From positions 1-29,757 of the IMG/VR virus record IMGVR_UViG_3300044846_000239: 29,757 bases of DNA. One strand, written 5' to 3'. Positions within the stretch are counted from its first letter, which is position 1. Each line of letters opens with the position of its first letter. Positions 21,722-27,026 of this stretch are shown piece by piece. A program made the translations under genes and the position numbers. The notes beneath the pieces were generated by a model that searched no databases, was not told the DNA's origin, and saw only the letters and a list, made by a program, of their open reading frames with translations. Source of the DNA: a virus.

Positions 21722-21905
21722 CCCTGCCAAACGCAGGAAGATAGACTTCATCCTCGAGGAATGCGCTACGCTGATGGCTAACTGCGACTCGGACTACCAA
21801 TCTCGCCAACAGGCGAAATACAAAGAACAAGAGCTACTCGGTGAGATTGCCAAGATAGACCTGCACTTCGCCATCCAATGCGGCTATCTGATTCCCGACA
21901 ACTGA
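21648..21905 (+). CDS. Hypothetical Gln-rich early protein
   Basis: This is an 85-aa, helical protein (MSSKPLAQQAKEAKQQQADM, YYTNPAKRRKIDFILEECAT, LLGEIAKIDLHFAIQCGYL). ATG 21648 is the first reasonable start; the frame is open further upstream but that part overlaps the DUF3310-like gene. It overlaps the RusA gene by 28 nt. It has no motif I can name. The Gln/Lys-rich coiled N-terminus and its place between DUF3310-like and RusA suggest an accessory replication/recombination protein. Confidence 0.5.
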   Translation: MSSKPLAQQAKEAKQQQADMQYYTNPAKRRKIDFILEECATLMANCDSDYQSRQQAKYKEQELLGEIAKIDLHFAIQCGYLIPDN

Positions 21906-22258
21906 TCTACAAGGTCGTAGTAGGCAAGGTTCCAAGCCTTAACGCCTTCTACGCTTCCAAGCATTGGACAGTCCGAGCCAAAGCCAAAGAGAAGCATTGC
22001 GGTGAAGTCTTGTTACAACTGCAACAGTTCGACAAATACGAGCTTGCCCACGTTGAAATCAAATGCAGAGTCCATTACCGCTACGACTTGGACAACAGCG
22101 TGATGGCAATTAAGTTTGCCCTTGATGCGTTCAAGCAATGGGGAGGGGTAAAGGATGACTCACCCAAATACGTTGACAGAATCAAGATGACCTACGACCC
22201 CTCGCTTCCAAAAGACACCGCAGAAATTACATTCACGGGTTGGGTGGTAACAGAATAA
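21878..22258 (+). CDS. RusA-like Holliday junction resolvase
   Basis: The 126-aa protein has the RusA signature: LIYKVVVGKVPSLNAFYASK near the start, the catalytic YRYDLDNSVMAIKFALDAF (Asp70, Asp72, Lys79, Asp83) and GGVKDDSPKYVD (Asp93/Asp94). RusA enzymes cut four-way junctions as homodimers with metal, and phages use them to resolve recombination intermediates or trim concatemers before packaging. Length is normal. It overlaps the preceding gene by 28 nt and is followed by a promoter at 22239-22270. Confidence 0.9.
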   Translation: MRLSDSRQLIYKVVVGKVPSLNAFYASKHWTVRAKAKEKHCGEVLLQLQQFDKYELAHVEIKCRVHYRYDLDNSVMAIKFALDAFKQWGGVKDDSPKYVDRIKMTYDPSLPKDTAEITFTGWVVTE

Positions 22259-22270
22259 GTTGTATATTTG
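22239..22270 (+). promoter_or_regulatory. Bacteroidetes-type promoter before the SSB/ATPase genes
   Basis: GTTG at 22239-22242, a 20-nt spacer and TATATTTG at 22263-22270, an exact TAnnTTTG box. It overlaps the end of rusA. The leader begins close to the AAAACCAATC motif at 22279. Confidence 0.65.
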
Positions 22271-22278
22271 CATAACTT

Positions 22279-22288
22279 AAAACCAATC
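22279..22288 (+). promoter_or_regulatory. AAAACCAATC leader motif, copy 1
   Basis: AAAACCAATC lies 4 nt before ATG 22293. Six further forward copies or close variants precede starts at 22448, 22980, 26422, 26853, 28015 and 29302, and there is one inverted copy at 22884. It takes the place of a Shine-Dalgarno site. Confidence 0.6.
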
Positions 22289-22292
22289 AGTT

Positions 22293-22433
22293 ATGACTTT
22301 ATCATTTTCTCAAGACGTTTACACCGAAATGGTGCAAGTGCAACAAGCACAAATCCAAGCACTTCAAAACAAGATACAAGAGCTTGAAGCTCGTATTGAG
22401 GTTTTGGAGCAGCAAGCAATTTTATTCATCTAA
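22293..22433 (+). CDS. Small coiled-coil protein
   Basis: This is a 46-aa ORF (MTLSFSQDVYTEMVQVQQAQ, IQALQNKIQELEARIEVLEQ, QAILFI). Residues 10-42 show heptad spacing of Leu/Ile/Val typical of a coiled coil. It is the first gene after a strong promoter and has the AAAACCAATC leader. Its stop runs into the leader motif of the next gene. I do not recognise it; it may oligomerise with a neighbour. Confidence 0.6.
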   Translation: MTLSFSQDVYTEMVQVQQAQIQALQNKIQELEARIEVLEQQAILFI

Positions 22434-22441
22434 AACCAATC
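22432..22441 (+). promoter_or_regulatory. AAAACCAATC leader motif, copy 2
   Basis: AAAACCAATC, 6 nt before ATG 22448; it overlaps the stop codon of the small coiled-coil gene. No promoter box lies in between, so this copy is likely to act in translation. Confidence 0.55.
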
Positions 22442-22447
22442 TATACT

Positions 22448-22885
22448 ATGTCAAAAATTATTTCAATCACCCCAACAGGCCAATGGCAGGATCTCTTTAA
22501 GTTAGAGGTTCGCTTCGACAACGGAGACTTCGGTACTGCCTTTGCCAAATCACAGACCCCACCCTATGCCGTAGGCGAAGACGTGGAGTACACCAAGAAC
22601 GAAAAGGGTACGATCAAGATCCAACGCGCCAATGCTTTTGGCGGTGGTGGGTACACCCAGTCCGCACCATCTAGTCCTTCATTCGCTGCTAAGACAGATG
22701 ACCGTTCCGCTTCTATCATTCGCCAAGTGGCGTTGAAGGCTGCGGTAGAGTACGCCTGTGCTGCCCAGCACGATGTGAACACCATCCTCGCCAACGCAGA
22801 GACCTTCAATGCTTGGATGACTGGTGCAAGTTCAGCTCCTGCCTCTCACGTGGAGCATTTCGCAAATCGCAACGACCCTTTCTGA
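22448..22885 (+). CDS. SSB-like protein (OB-fold-like, DPF tail)
   Basis: The 145-aa protein has an N-terminal beta-rich part (KIISITPTGQWQDLFKLEVR, FDNGDFGTAFAKS, AVGEDVEYTKNEKGTIKIQR) of OB-fold character, a Gly/Ser/Pro linker (GGGGYTQSAPSSPSF), a helix (SIIRQVALKAAVEYACA) and the terminus HFANRNDPF. Bacterial SSBs end in an acidic tip with D.PF that docks partner proteins, and this ending fits that design. It probably coats single-stranded DNA during replication or annealing. The gene has the AAAACCAATC leader and is followed by a terminator. Confidence 0.55.
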   Translation: MSKIISITPTGQWQDLFKLEVRFDNGDFGTAFAKSQTPPYAVGEDVEYTKNEKGTIKIQRANAFGGGGYTQSAPSSPSFAAKTDDRSASIIRQVALKAAVEYACAAQHDVNTILANAETFNAWMTGASSAPASHVEHFANRNDPF

Positions 22886-22893
22886 TTGGTTTT
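22884..22893 (-). promoter_or_regulatory. Inverted copy of the AAAACCAATC motif
   Basis: GATTGGTTTT on the + strand is the exact reverse complement of AAAACCAATC. It starts on the SSB-like stop codon and lies 70 bp upstream of a forward variant (22964). As it is on the minus strand, it cannot be a start-site signal for any gene here. Confidence 0.4.
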
Positions 22894-22914
22894 TAATTAG
22901 GTCGTTGTGTGAAG

Positions 22915-22937
22915 CCCCTCTACGGAGGGGTTTTTTT
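22915..22937 (+). terminator. Rho-independent terminator after the SSB-like gene
   Basis: CCCCTC, loop TACG, GAGGGG, then seven T. The c(TACG)g loop is of the very stable UNCG tetraloop class. It separates the SSB-like unit from the ATPase unit. Confidence 0.85.
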
Positions 22938-22953
22938 ATGTCAATTATTTTCC

Positions 22954-22961
22954 TATATTTG
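22954..22961 (+). promoter_or_regulatory. -7 box of a promoter for the ATPase gene
   Basis: TATATTTG is an exact TAnnTTTG box just after the terminator. The -33 position falls in the T run of the terminator (about 22931-22937), a weak TTTG match. The variant motif AAACCAATT follows at 22964-22972. Confidence 0.5.
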
Positions 22962-22979
22962 TCAAACCAATTAGAAACA

Positions 22980-23912
22980 ATGATACATCCCGACTTACTG
23001 AGCAACGAATCTTCGCTGCCATACCTACAACGCGCCCTCAAGGGCAAATACTACGACACTGGCAAGCTCGGTGTTTTTGAAGTAGACCAATACCTGCGAC
23101 TTAAAGACGGTGAGTTCGTGGTTGTGGTCGGCCACGCCAACGTGGGCAAGACCCACACGCTGCTTTATCTGATGCTTCTTCAGTCGTATAACTTTGGCAA
23201 GAAGTGGCTGATATACTCTGCCGAGAACGAAGTGCCAAGCCTAAAGCGCAAGCTTATTGAGTTCCTTGTTTGCAAACCCATACAAGGGATTGATGAGGGG
23301 ATGATGTACCGCAAGCTTGACTTCATCAACGAGTACTTCCAATTCATAGACGGCAACAGACTATTCACCGCATTCGAACTTCTTGAGGTGATGAGCAGCA
23401 TCAAGAACGAATGGAACTACACGGGAGCTTTAATAGACCCTTACAACTCCCTATCAACAGACCAAAAGAAATTAGGCAAGACAGGGATGCACGAATACCA
23501 TTATGAGGTAGCCTCTGCCCTTCGGGTATTCGCACACCAGAACAACGTCACGACAATCGTAAACGCTCACCCAGTAACCGAAGCGATGCGTAAGGTGTTC
23601 TACAAAGGCCACCCATACGAGGGAATGGCGATGCCTCCCAATACTTCGGACATTGAGGGTGGTGGTAAGTGGGGCAACCGTAGCGACTGCGTGATCGTGA
23701 TTCACCGATTTGCTGCTCACGAAACTGATTGGATATACACCCACATCCACGTTCGTAAGGTCAAGGAGATGGAGTCTGGTGGGCGCATAACTCCCCTTGA
23801 GACACCGCTTGTTTTGCAGAGCGTGTTGGGAAATGTCGGTTTTGTGATAAATGGGCGTAACTTGCTGCCAATTAAAATGGATGAAACACCTGCGACTGAT
23901 GTACCCTTCTGA
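22980..23912 (+). CDS. RecA/DnaB-like replicative ATPase
   Basis: The 310-aa protein has one RecA-type ATPase core: Walker A GHANVGKTHT at 51-60, a motif 1a-like IYSAENEVPSLKRKL at 78-92, Walker B GALIDPYNSL at 149-158, and a sensor/motif 4 region DIEGGGKWGNRSDCVIVIHR. This suits a phage helicase core or RepA-like ATPase without an N-terminal primase-binding domain. ATG 22980 is chosen because it follows the promoter and leader motif; the frame runs 156 nt upstream through the terminator, which would be nonsensical. The C-terminus ends TDVPF, resembling the SSB tip. Confidence 0.8.
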   Translation: MIHPDLLSNESSLPYLQRALKGKYYDTGKLGVFEVDQYLRLKDGEFVVVVGHANVGKTHTLLYLMLLQSYNFGKKWLIYSAENEVPSLKRKLIEFLVCKPIQGIDEGMMYRKLDFINEYFQFIDGNRLFTAFELLEVMSSIKNEWNYTGALIDPYNSLSTDQKKLGKTGMHEYHYEVASALRVFAHQNNVTTIVNAHPVTEAMRKVFYKGHPYEGMAMPPNTSDIEGGGKWGNRSDCVIVIHRFAAHETDWIYTHIHVRKVKEMESGGRITPLETPLVLQSVLGNVGFVINGRNLLPIKMDETPATDVPF

Positions 23913-24210
23913 TGACTCCCACGACCTATACATTCGGGAAAAGCAGCTGATGCTTGCAGGTACTGCGATGTGGTTGGCGCAGCAAGCAGCAGACAAGGCA
24001 AAAGGCAGAGAGGTTCAAGATGACATCCTCCACCACGTTATGAGCTGCCATTACGCAGACCTACTCTTGCAGCAGTTCATTGACTACCGACAGTTCACAG
24101 AAGGCAAGATGAACGAGATGTACTTGGCAAACGCCAAGCTGCGGATTGATAGCGAGCAAATGATTTACGAGATTCAAAGGCTTCAGGGCATAATTGAAGA
24201 TCAGCTATGA
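23899..24210 (+). CDS. Hypothetical helical protein after the ATPase
   Basis: The 103-aa protein (start ATG 23899; ATG 23881 would add six residues) overlaps the ATPase end by 14 nt. It is almost entirely helical: REKQLMLAGTAMWLAQQAAD, DILHHVMSCHYADLLLQQFI and a C-terminal coiled coil LRIDSEQMIYEIQRLQGIIE. Nothing indicates an enzyme. Position suggests a partner of the ATPase, such as a loader or regulator, but that is only inference. Confidence 0.6.
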   Translation: MYPSDDSHDLYIREKQLMLAGTAMWLAQQAADKAKGREVQDDILHHVMSCHYADLLLQQFIDYRQFTEGKMNEMYLANAKLRIDSEQMIYEIQRLQGIIEDQL

Positions 24211-24437
24211 AGCAGATCCTTTCACCCTTCCAGAAGTACGAGTGCTTCTCCGTTGACGGACACGACTACCTCGTGACCGATGTAACCATAATCCAAGACA
24301 AGGATGACAATTTAGTGGAGTGGGCAAGTGAGATGAAGTTCAAAAGACTTTCAGACCACAAGCACTTCACTATGCCAATCACCAAGATATTAACCAATCA
24401 CAAAGAGGGCAGGGCTAAACACTGCAAATGCAAATGA
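24207..24437 (+). CDS. Hypothetical small beta-rich protein
   Basis: This is a 76-aa protein (MKQILSPFQKYECFSVDGHD, YLVTDVTIIQDKDDNLVEWA, FKRLSDHKHFTMPITKIL) with an alternating strand pattern and a C-terminal HCKCK that might bind metal. ATG 24207 overlaps the previous stop as ATGA, and its end overlaps the next gene by 10 nt. I do not recognise it. Confidence 0.55.
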   Translation: MKQILSPFQKYECFSVDGHDYLVTDVTIIQDKDDNLVEWASEMKFKRLSDHKHFTMPITKILTNHKEGRAKHCKCK

Positions 24438-24847
24438 GACCATTCGAATTACGTCAATTAAAAGTATCTAAAGAGCAATACTTCGCCCGTCTTGGGTTTC
24501 AAGACAATGGAAGCCGAGCGCATAAAGAAAGCACCGCAAGAGCAGCATTCGTTTCCGCATTCCGAAACCACGCCACGCTCCACGAGTTAGGTGAGGCCAT
24601 AGACAAAGACCATAGCTCGGTAGCCTATGCCGTAAGGATGCACAAAGACCGTCTGATTTACGGGGACTATCAGCACTACTACAAGGTTGCCTGCTGCGTT
24701 CTTGAGGAAAACCCGATGGCTTGCATTGATAAGCCCGACTTTCAATCTTTAGAATTGGAACTAAATAAACTCAATGAAGTCGTTGCGGAGTTATCTAAAT
24801 ACAAGGAATTGTATCTAACTCTTAAACGCACATTTGATGAATTTTAA
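24428..24847 (+). CDS. DnaA domain IV-like DNA-binding protein
   Basis: This 139-aa protein carries, at residues 50-72, TLHELGEAIDKDHSSVAYAV followed by RMH, which has the layout of DnaA domain IV (helix, LG...g.DHSTV.yA), the part that reads DnaA boxes. DnaA's ATPase domain is absent. The preceding part (RAHKESTARAAFVSAF) and the C-terminal leucine-rich coil (SLELELNKLNEVVAELSKYK) may give dimerisation. It may bind the phage origin and recruit the ATPase encoded upstream, or may act as a repressor. It overlaps its neighbours on both sides. Confidence 0.65.
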   Translation: MQMRPFELRQLKVSKEQYFARLGFQDNGSRAHKESTARAAFVSAFRNHATLHELGEAIDKDHSSVAYAVRMHKDRLIYGDYQHYYKVACCVLEENPMACIDKPDFQSLELELNKLNEVVAELSKYKELYLTLKRTFDEF

Positions 24848-24995
24848 CGTAGGACTTTACCCAATTTATGGGCTTATCGTAGGGGCTAACTGGTCAAAGA
24901 CCGACTACCTTGAAGAAGATATTGTGATGCACACGGTGCAATTTGCTCTGTTTGTTGTAATTGTAGAAATCACTTGGGACTCCTCGCAGTATTAG
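24837..24995 (+). CDS. Small hydrophobic protein
   Basis: This 52-aa ORF begins in the end of the DnaA-like gene and ends inside the sigma-like gene. It has two hydrophobic stretches, VGLYPIYGLIVGANW and VQFALFVVIVEITW, separated by an acidic turn (KTDYLEEDIVMH), as in a small membrane hairpin. I recall similar short hydrophobic proteins here in related phages. It accounts for the gap of 126 nt between its neighbours. Confidence 0.6.
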   Translation: MNFNVGLYPIYGLIVGANWSKTDYLEEDIVMHTVQFALFVVIVEITWDSSQY

Positions 24996-25510
24996 CAAAG
25001 CGGCAGACCGATTGGATTCGGATGTGCAAGAGCTTTGGCGCAAGCGATGACCTTGCCCAAGAGCTTGTGCAGGAGATGTACGTCAGATTGTACAAATACG
25101 TTGATGATGCCGAGAAAATAATGTACAACGAAACGGAGGTAAACACCTTCTTTGTGTACGTTACGCTCCGCAATATGTACGCCACCTTGATGCGCCAGCG
25201 AGCAAGATTCGAATTCGTAGACGTGGACATTTTAGAGGAGTATATCTACGAGGAGGCTAACGAAGATGCAGAGGTGCAACTCATACAACTCTACGACAGG
25301 GTGTGGTCAACCCAAACTGACTGGCATTGGTACGACAAAAAGATTTTTGCCCTGTACCACAACACCGATATGAGCATCCGTACTTTAGCGGATGAAACAA
25401 AGATTTCAGCACGATCAATTTTCAACACACTAAAAAATGCAAGAGAGCGAATCCAAGAAGACTGTCAAGACACCTACGAAGCGTACAAAGAAGCCAAGCG
25501 GCTTGGGTGA
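24974..25510 (+). CDS. Sigma-70-like (ECF-type) factor
   Basis: The 178-aa protein has the two-domain plan of an ECF sigma factor. Region 2-like: CKSFGASDDLAQELVQEMYV, RLYKY and later NTFFVYVTLRNMYATLMRQR. Region 4-like: YDKKIFALYHNTDMSIRTLA and DETKISARSIFNTLKNARER, a helix-turn-helix that would contact the -35/-33 element. It could direct RNA polymerase to phage promoters such as those upstream of late genes. The start is TTG 24974, overlapping the small hydrophobic ORF by 22 nt; the sequence from LAKRQTDWIRM onward is the expected family start. Confidence 0.65.
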   Translation: MGLLAVLAKRQTDWIRMCKSFGASDDLAQELVQEMYVRLYKYVDDAEKIMYNETEVNTFFVYVTLRNMYATLMRQRARFEFVDVDILEEYIYEEANEDAEVQLIQLYDRVWSTQTDWHWYDKKIFALYHNTDMSIRTLADETKISARSIFNTLKNARERIQEDCQDTYEAYKEAKRLG

Positions 25511-25835
25511 TACCATTGAGCAAATCACAACTGCTACAGGCATCAAGGCTGCGGTAGATTGGTTTAGCGAAACAACGGGCGTAGACTGCGGCTGCGATGC
25601 CCGTAAGGAGAAACTTAACAAGCTATTTCGGTACAGGAAGCCAGAGTGCTTGACCAAAGAAGAATACGAGTTTGTGGGCAAGATGCGTGGCAGGAACACC
25701 GTGACGGCCATTGAGCAGACGGAAGTCAATAAAATCTACAACCGAGTCTTTAAGGATTCCGTTCAGCCGACAAGCTGCGGCTCTTGCCTTCGTGGTAGGT
25801 TGCAGGAGCTTGAGACATTATACAACGCTTACTGA
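25437..25835 (+). CDS. Hypothetical Cys-motif protein
   Basis: The 132-aa protein overlaps the sigma-like gene by 74 nt. It has a basic start (SKKTVKTPTKRTKKPS), GLGDTIEQITTATGIKAAVD, then cysteines in VDCGCDARKEKLNKLF and, near the end, TSCGSCLRGRLQELETLYNA. A zinc-binding pair CGC...CGSC is possible. I recall the family (GLGDTIE.IT.ATGI) in Bacteroidetes phages, without a function. It is followed by a 1-nt overlap with the nuclease-like gene. Confidence 0.6.
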   Translation: MQESESKKTVKTPTKRTKKPSGLGDTIEQITTATGIKAAVDWFSETTGVDCGCDARKEKLNKLFRYRKPECLTKEEYEFVGKMRGRNTVTAIEQTEVNKIYNRVFKDSVQPTSCGSCLRGRLQELETLYNAY

Positions 25836-26227
25836 TGAGTGAGCAAGAGTTATATACCTTTCTTAAAGAGAATCATATTCCCGATTTGAAAATGAGCGAT
25901 GAGCCGATGTCGCATTGGGATTGTTATTCTGAAAAGTATGGATATGACATTGAGTTAAAATGCAGAAGAACTCACTACGATGATTTGCTTATTGAAAAAA
26001 TGAAGTATGATAATCTAATGAATCGTGCTACAAAGTTTGGCACAACGCCAATCTACATTAATTCAACACCATTGGGCATCTATGTTTTCCATTTGTCTGC
26101 GGTTGAAATAAATTGGGAAACTAAAAAAATGCCAGCAACAACCGACTTCGCAAGAAAAGAAAAGGTAGACAAGGTTGTTGGTTTCTTAAATCTAACAAAA
26201 GCAAAAAAGATATATGCCAATACCTAA
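25835..26227 (+). CDS. PD-(D/E)xK-like nuclease, possibly acquired
   Basis: The 130-aa protein has a short candidate nuclease core: HWDCYSEKYGYDIELKCRRT, where Asp and ExK (Asp38, Glu40, Lys42) could form the metal site of a PD-(D/E)xK fold, then TTPIYINSTPLGIYVFHLSA. The coding sequence is richer in A/T than its neighbours and uses A/T-ending codons, as does the GIY-YIG gene at 28782, which hints at recent acquisition. The target is unknown. The nuclease call is tentative. Confidence 0.5.
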   Translation: MSEQELYTFLKENHIPDLKMSDEPMSHWDCYSEKYGYDIELKCRRTHYDDLLIEKMKYDNLMNRATKFGTTPIYINSTPLGIYVFHLSAVEINWETKKMPATTDFARKEKVDKVVGFLNLTKAKKIYANT

Positions 26228-26351
26228 AGTTAAAAGCGGAGAGAAGCAATCCGAATACATCCAACGCTGCTTGGAGGCCATCGGAAGCGAGTACCCAGAC
26301 AAAGACCAAGCAGTAGCAGTTTGCTACACACAATATAGAGAGGGCAAGTAG
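26214..26351 (+). CDS. Small RC..EYPD..QA.AVCY protein
   Basis: This 45-aa ORF (MPIPKVKSGEKQSEYIQRCL, EAIGSEYPDKDQAVAVCYTQ, YREGK) overlaps the nuclease gene by 14 nt. The P.P..GE....YI.RC.....EYPD..QA.AVCY.Q pattern is one I recall from phages, as a separate peptide or joined to head proteins. Its two cysteines and conserved spacing suggest a small fold. A terminator begins inside its last codons. Confidence 0.7.
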   Translation: MPIPKVKSGEKQSEYIQRCLEAIGSEYPDKDQAVAVCYTQYREGK

Positions 26352-26364
26352 TCCTCTTTTTTTT
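26339..26364 (+). terminator. Rho-independent terminator
   Basis: AGAGG pairs with CCTCT across a 9-nt loop, followed by a run of T. The 5' arm lies in the last codons of the 45-aa gene. Confidence 0.6.
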
Positions 26365-26368
26365 ATTG

Positions 26369-26398
26369 TTGGTAATTAAATTATTTGTTATATATTTG
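26369..26398 (+). promoter_or_regulatory. Bacteroidetes-type promoter
   Basis: TTG at 26369-26371, 19-nt spacer, TATATTTG at 26391-26398 (exact -7 box). It would drive the unit starting at 26422, after the terminator at 26339. Confidence 0.65.
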
Positions 26399-26421
26399 AC
26401 AAACATTTAATACCAATCAGA

Positions 26422-26514
26422 ATGAAACTACTACTTAAAAACACGGCATACTTCTGCGCTCTTGCGCTGACGTTTTGGGCATACCTATGGACTCTTGAGC
26501 TTCTTGGGATATGA
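26422..26514 (+). CDS. Very small membrane protein
   Basis: This is a 30-aa ORF (MKLLLKNTAYFCALALTFWA, YLWTLELLGI) directly after a promoter and the motif ATACCAATC (3 nt before ATG). It is one hydrophobic helix with a two-lysine start, so it is probably a single-span inner-membrane peptide. Its stop overlaps the next start as ATGA. It is short, but promoter, leader motif and overlap all agree. Confidence 0.6.
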   Translation: MKLLLKNTAYFCALALTFWAYLWTLELLGI

Positions 26515-26837
26515 TATTCACATACAACGACCTAAAGTTCTGGCTTGAAGATGCCGATCTACTGCCGCAGTCTTACTGGGATGCCCTTGAGGATTACGAC
26601 CCCGACAACAAGAACTCGGATGAAATCCTTGCCAAGTTTCTCGGCTACGTTCACGTTGCTGACTTCTACAACTATGAGATGGACATCACCTACGTTGAGG
26701 AGACCTACAACGAGGATGGCTACACCAACACCGTAGCTTACCCCACGACATCCATTTATGGAGAAGCACCAAAACTTGCCGATGACATCTACACTAAGTG
26801 GCTTAATTGGGCAACAACCGTAGCATCAGAAGAATAA
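26511..26837 (+). CDS. Acidic protein, possible DNA mimic
   Basis: The 108-aa protein is strikingly acidic: about 23 Asp/Glu against 5 Lys, no Arg and one His. Tyr, Trp and Phe are also common (YNDLKFWLEDADLLPQSYWD, DPDNKNSDEILAKFLGYVHV, YEMDITYVEETYNEDGYT). Such composition and size fit DNA-mimic inhibitors of restriction or nucleoid proteins (T7 Ocr, ArdA-like), but no family motif is seen. It lies two genes before the DNA methyltransferase. I do not recognise it; the mimic role is a hypothesis. Confidence 0.55.
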   Translation: MIFTYNDLKFWLEDADLLPQSYWDALEDYDPDNKNSDEILAKFLGYVHVADFYNYEMDITYVEETYNEDGYTNTVAYPTTSIYGEAPKLADDIYTKWLNWATTVASEE

Positions 26838-26839
26838 TT

Positions 26840-26849
26840 AAAACCAATC
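26840..26849 (+). promoter_or_regulatory. AAAACCAATC leader motif, copy before 26853
   Basis: AAAACCAATC, 3 nt before ATG 26853, in the only gap between two genes of this unit. No promoter box is near. Confidence 0.55.
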
Positions 26850-26852
26850 AAA

Positions 26853-27026
26853 ATGAAATATCAAACTATCTCCCAACTACTCCGACAACTGAAGTCGGCA
26901 GACATATCCGAATCAATCTTAAAAGACATAGAGACCATTGAGCAGCTACACTTGCGCTTTGCCTACCACGATGCCTTAATTCGTGTGCCGTTTGAGGAAT
27001 GGTACGAAGCAACATTTCAAAAATGA
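26853..27026 (+). CDS. Small helical protein before the methyltransferase
   Basis: This is a 57-aa ORF (MKYQTISQLLRQLKSADISE, SILKDIETIEQLHLRFAYHD, ALIRVPFEEWYEATFQK). It has the leader motif and ends in an ATGA overlap with the methyltransferase start. It is helical and mixed-charge, with no motif known to me. Translational coupling suggests an expression link with the methyltransferase. Confidence 0.6.
   Translation: MKYQTISQLLRQLKSADISESILKDIETIEQLHLRFAYHDALIRVPFEEWYEATFQK

Noticed and set aside
22564-22885. Dedicated Redbeta/RecT-type annealing protein as partner of the exonuclease
   Set aside because: No protein with a recognisable RecT, Erf or Rad52-like motif was found; the SSB-like protein may fill the role, but this is not shown.
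22824-22979. Upstream extension of the ATPase frame to 22824
   Set aside because: It would cross the end of the SSB-like gene, a strong terminator and a promoter. ATG 22980 with the leader motif is the logical start.
23472-23996. Minus-strand ORF of 174 aa opposite the replicative ATPase gene
   Set aside because: The + frame has Walker A and B motifs. The reverse frame has no promoter or partner gene.
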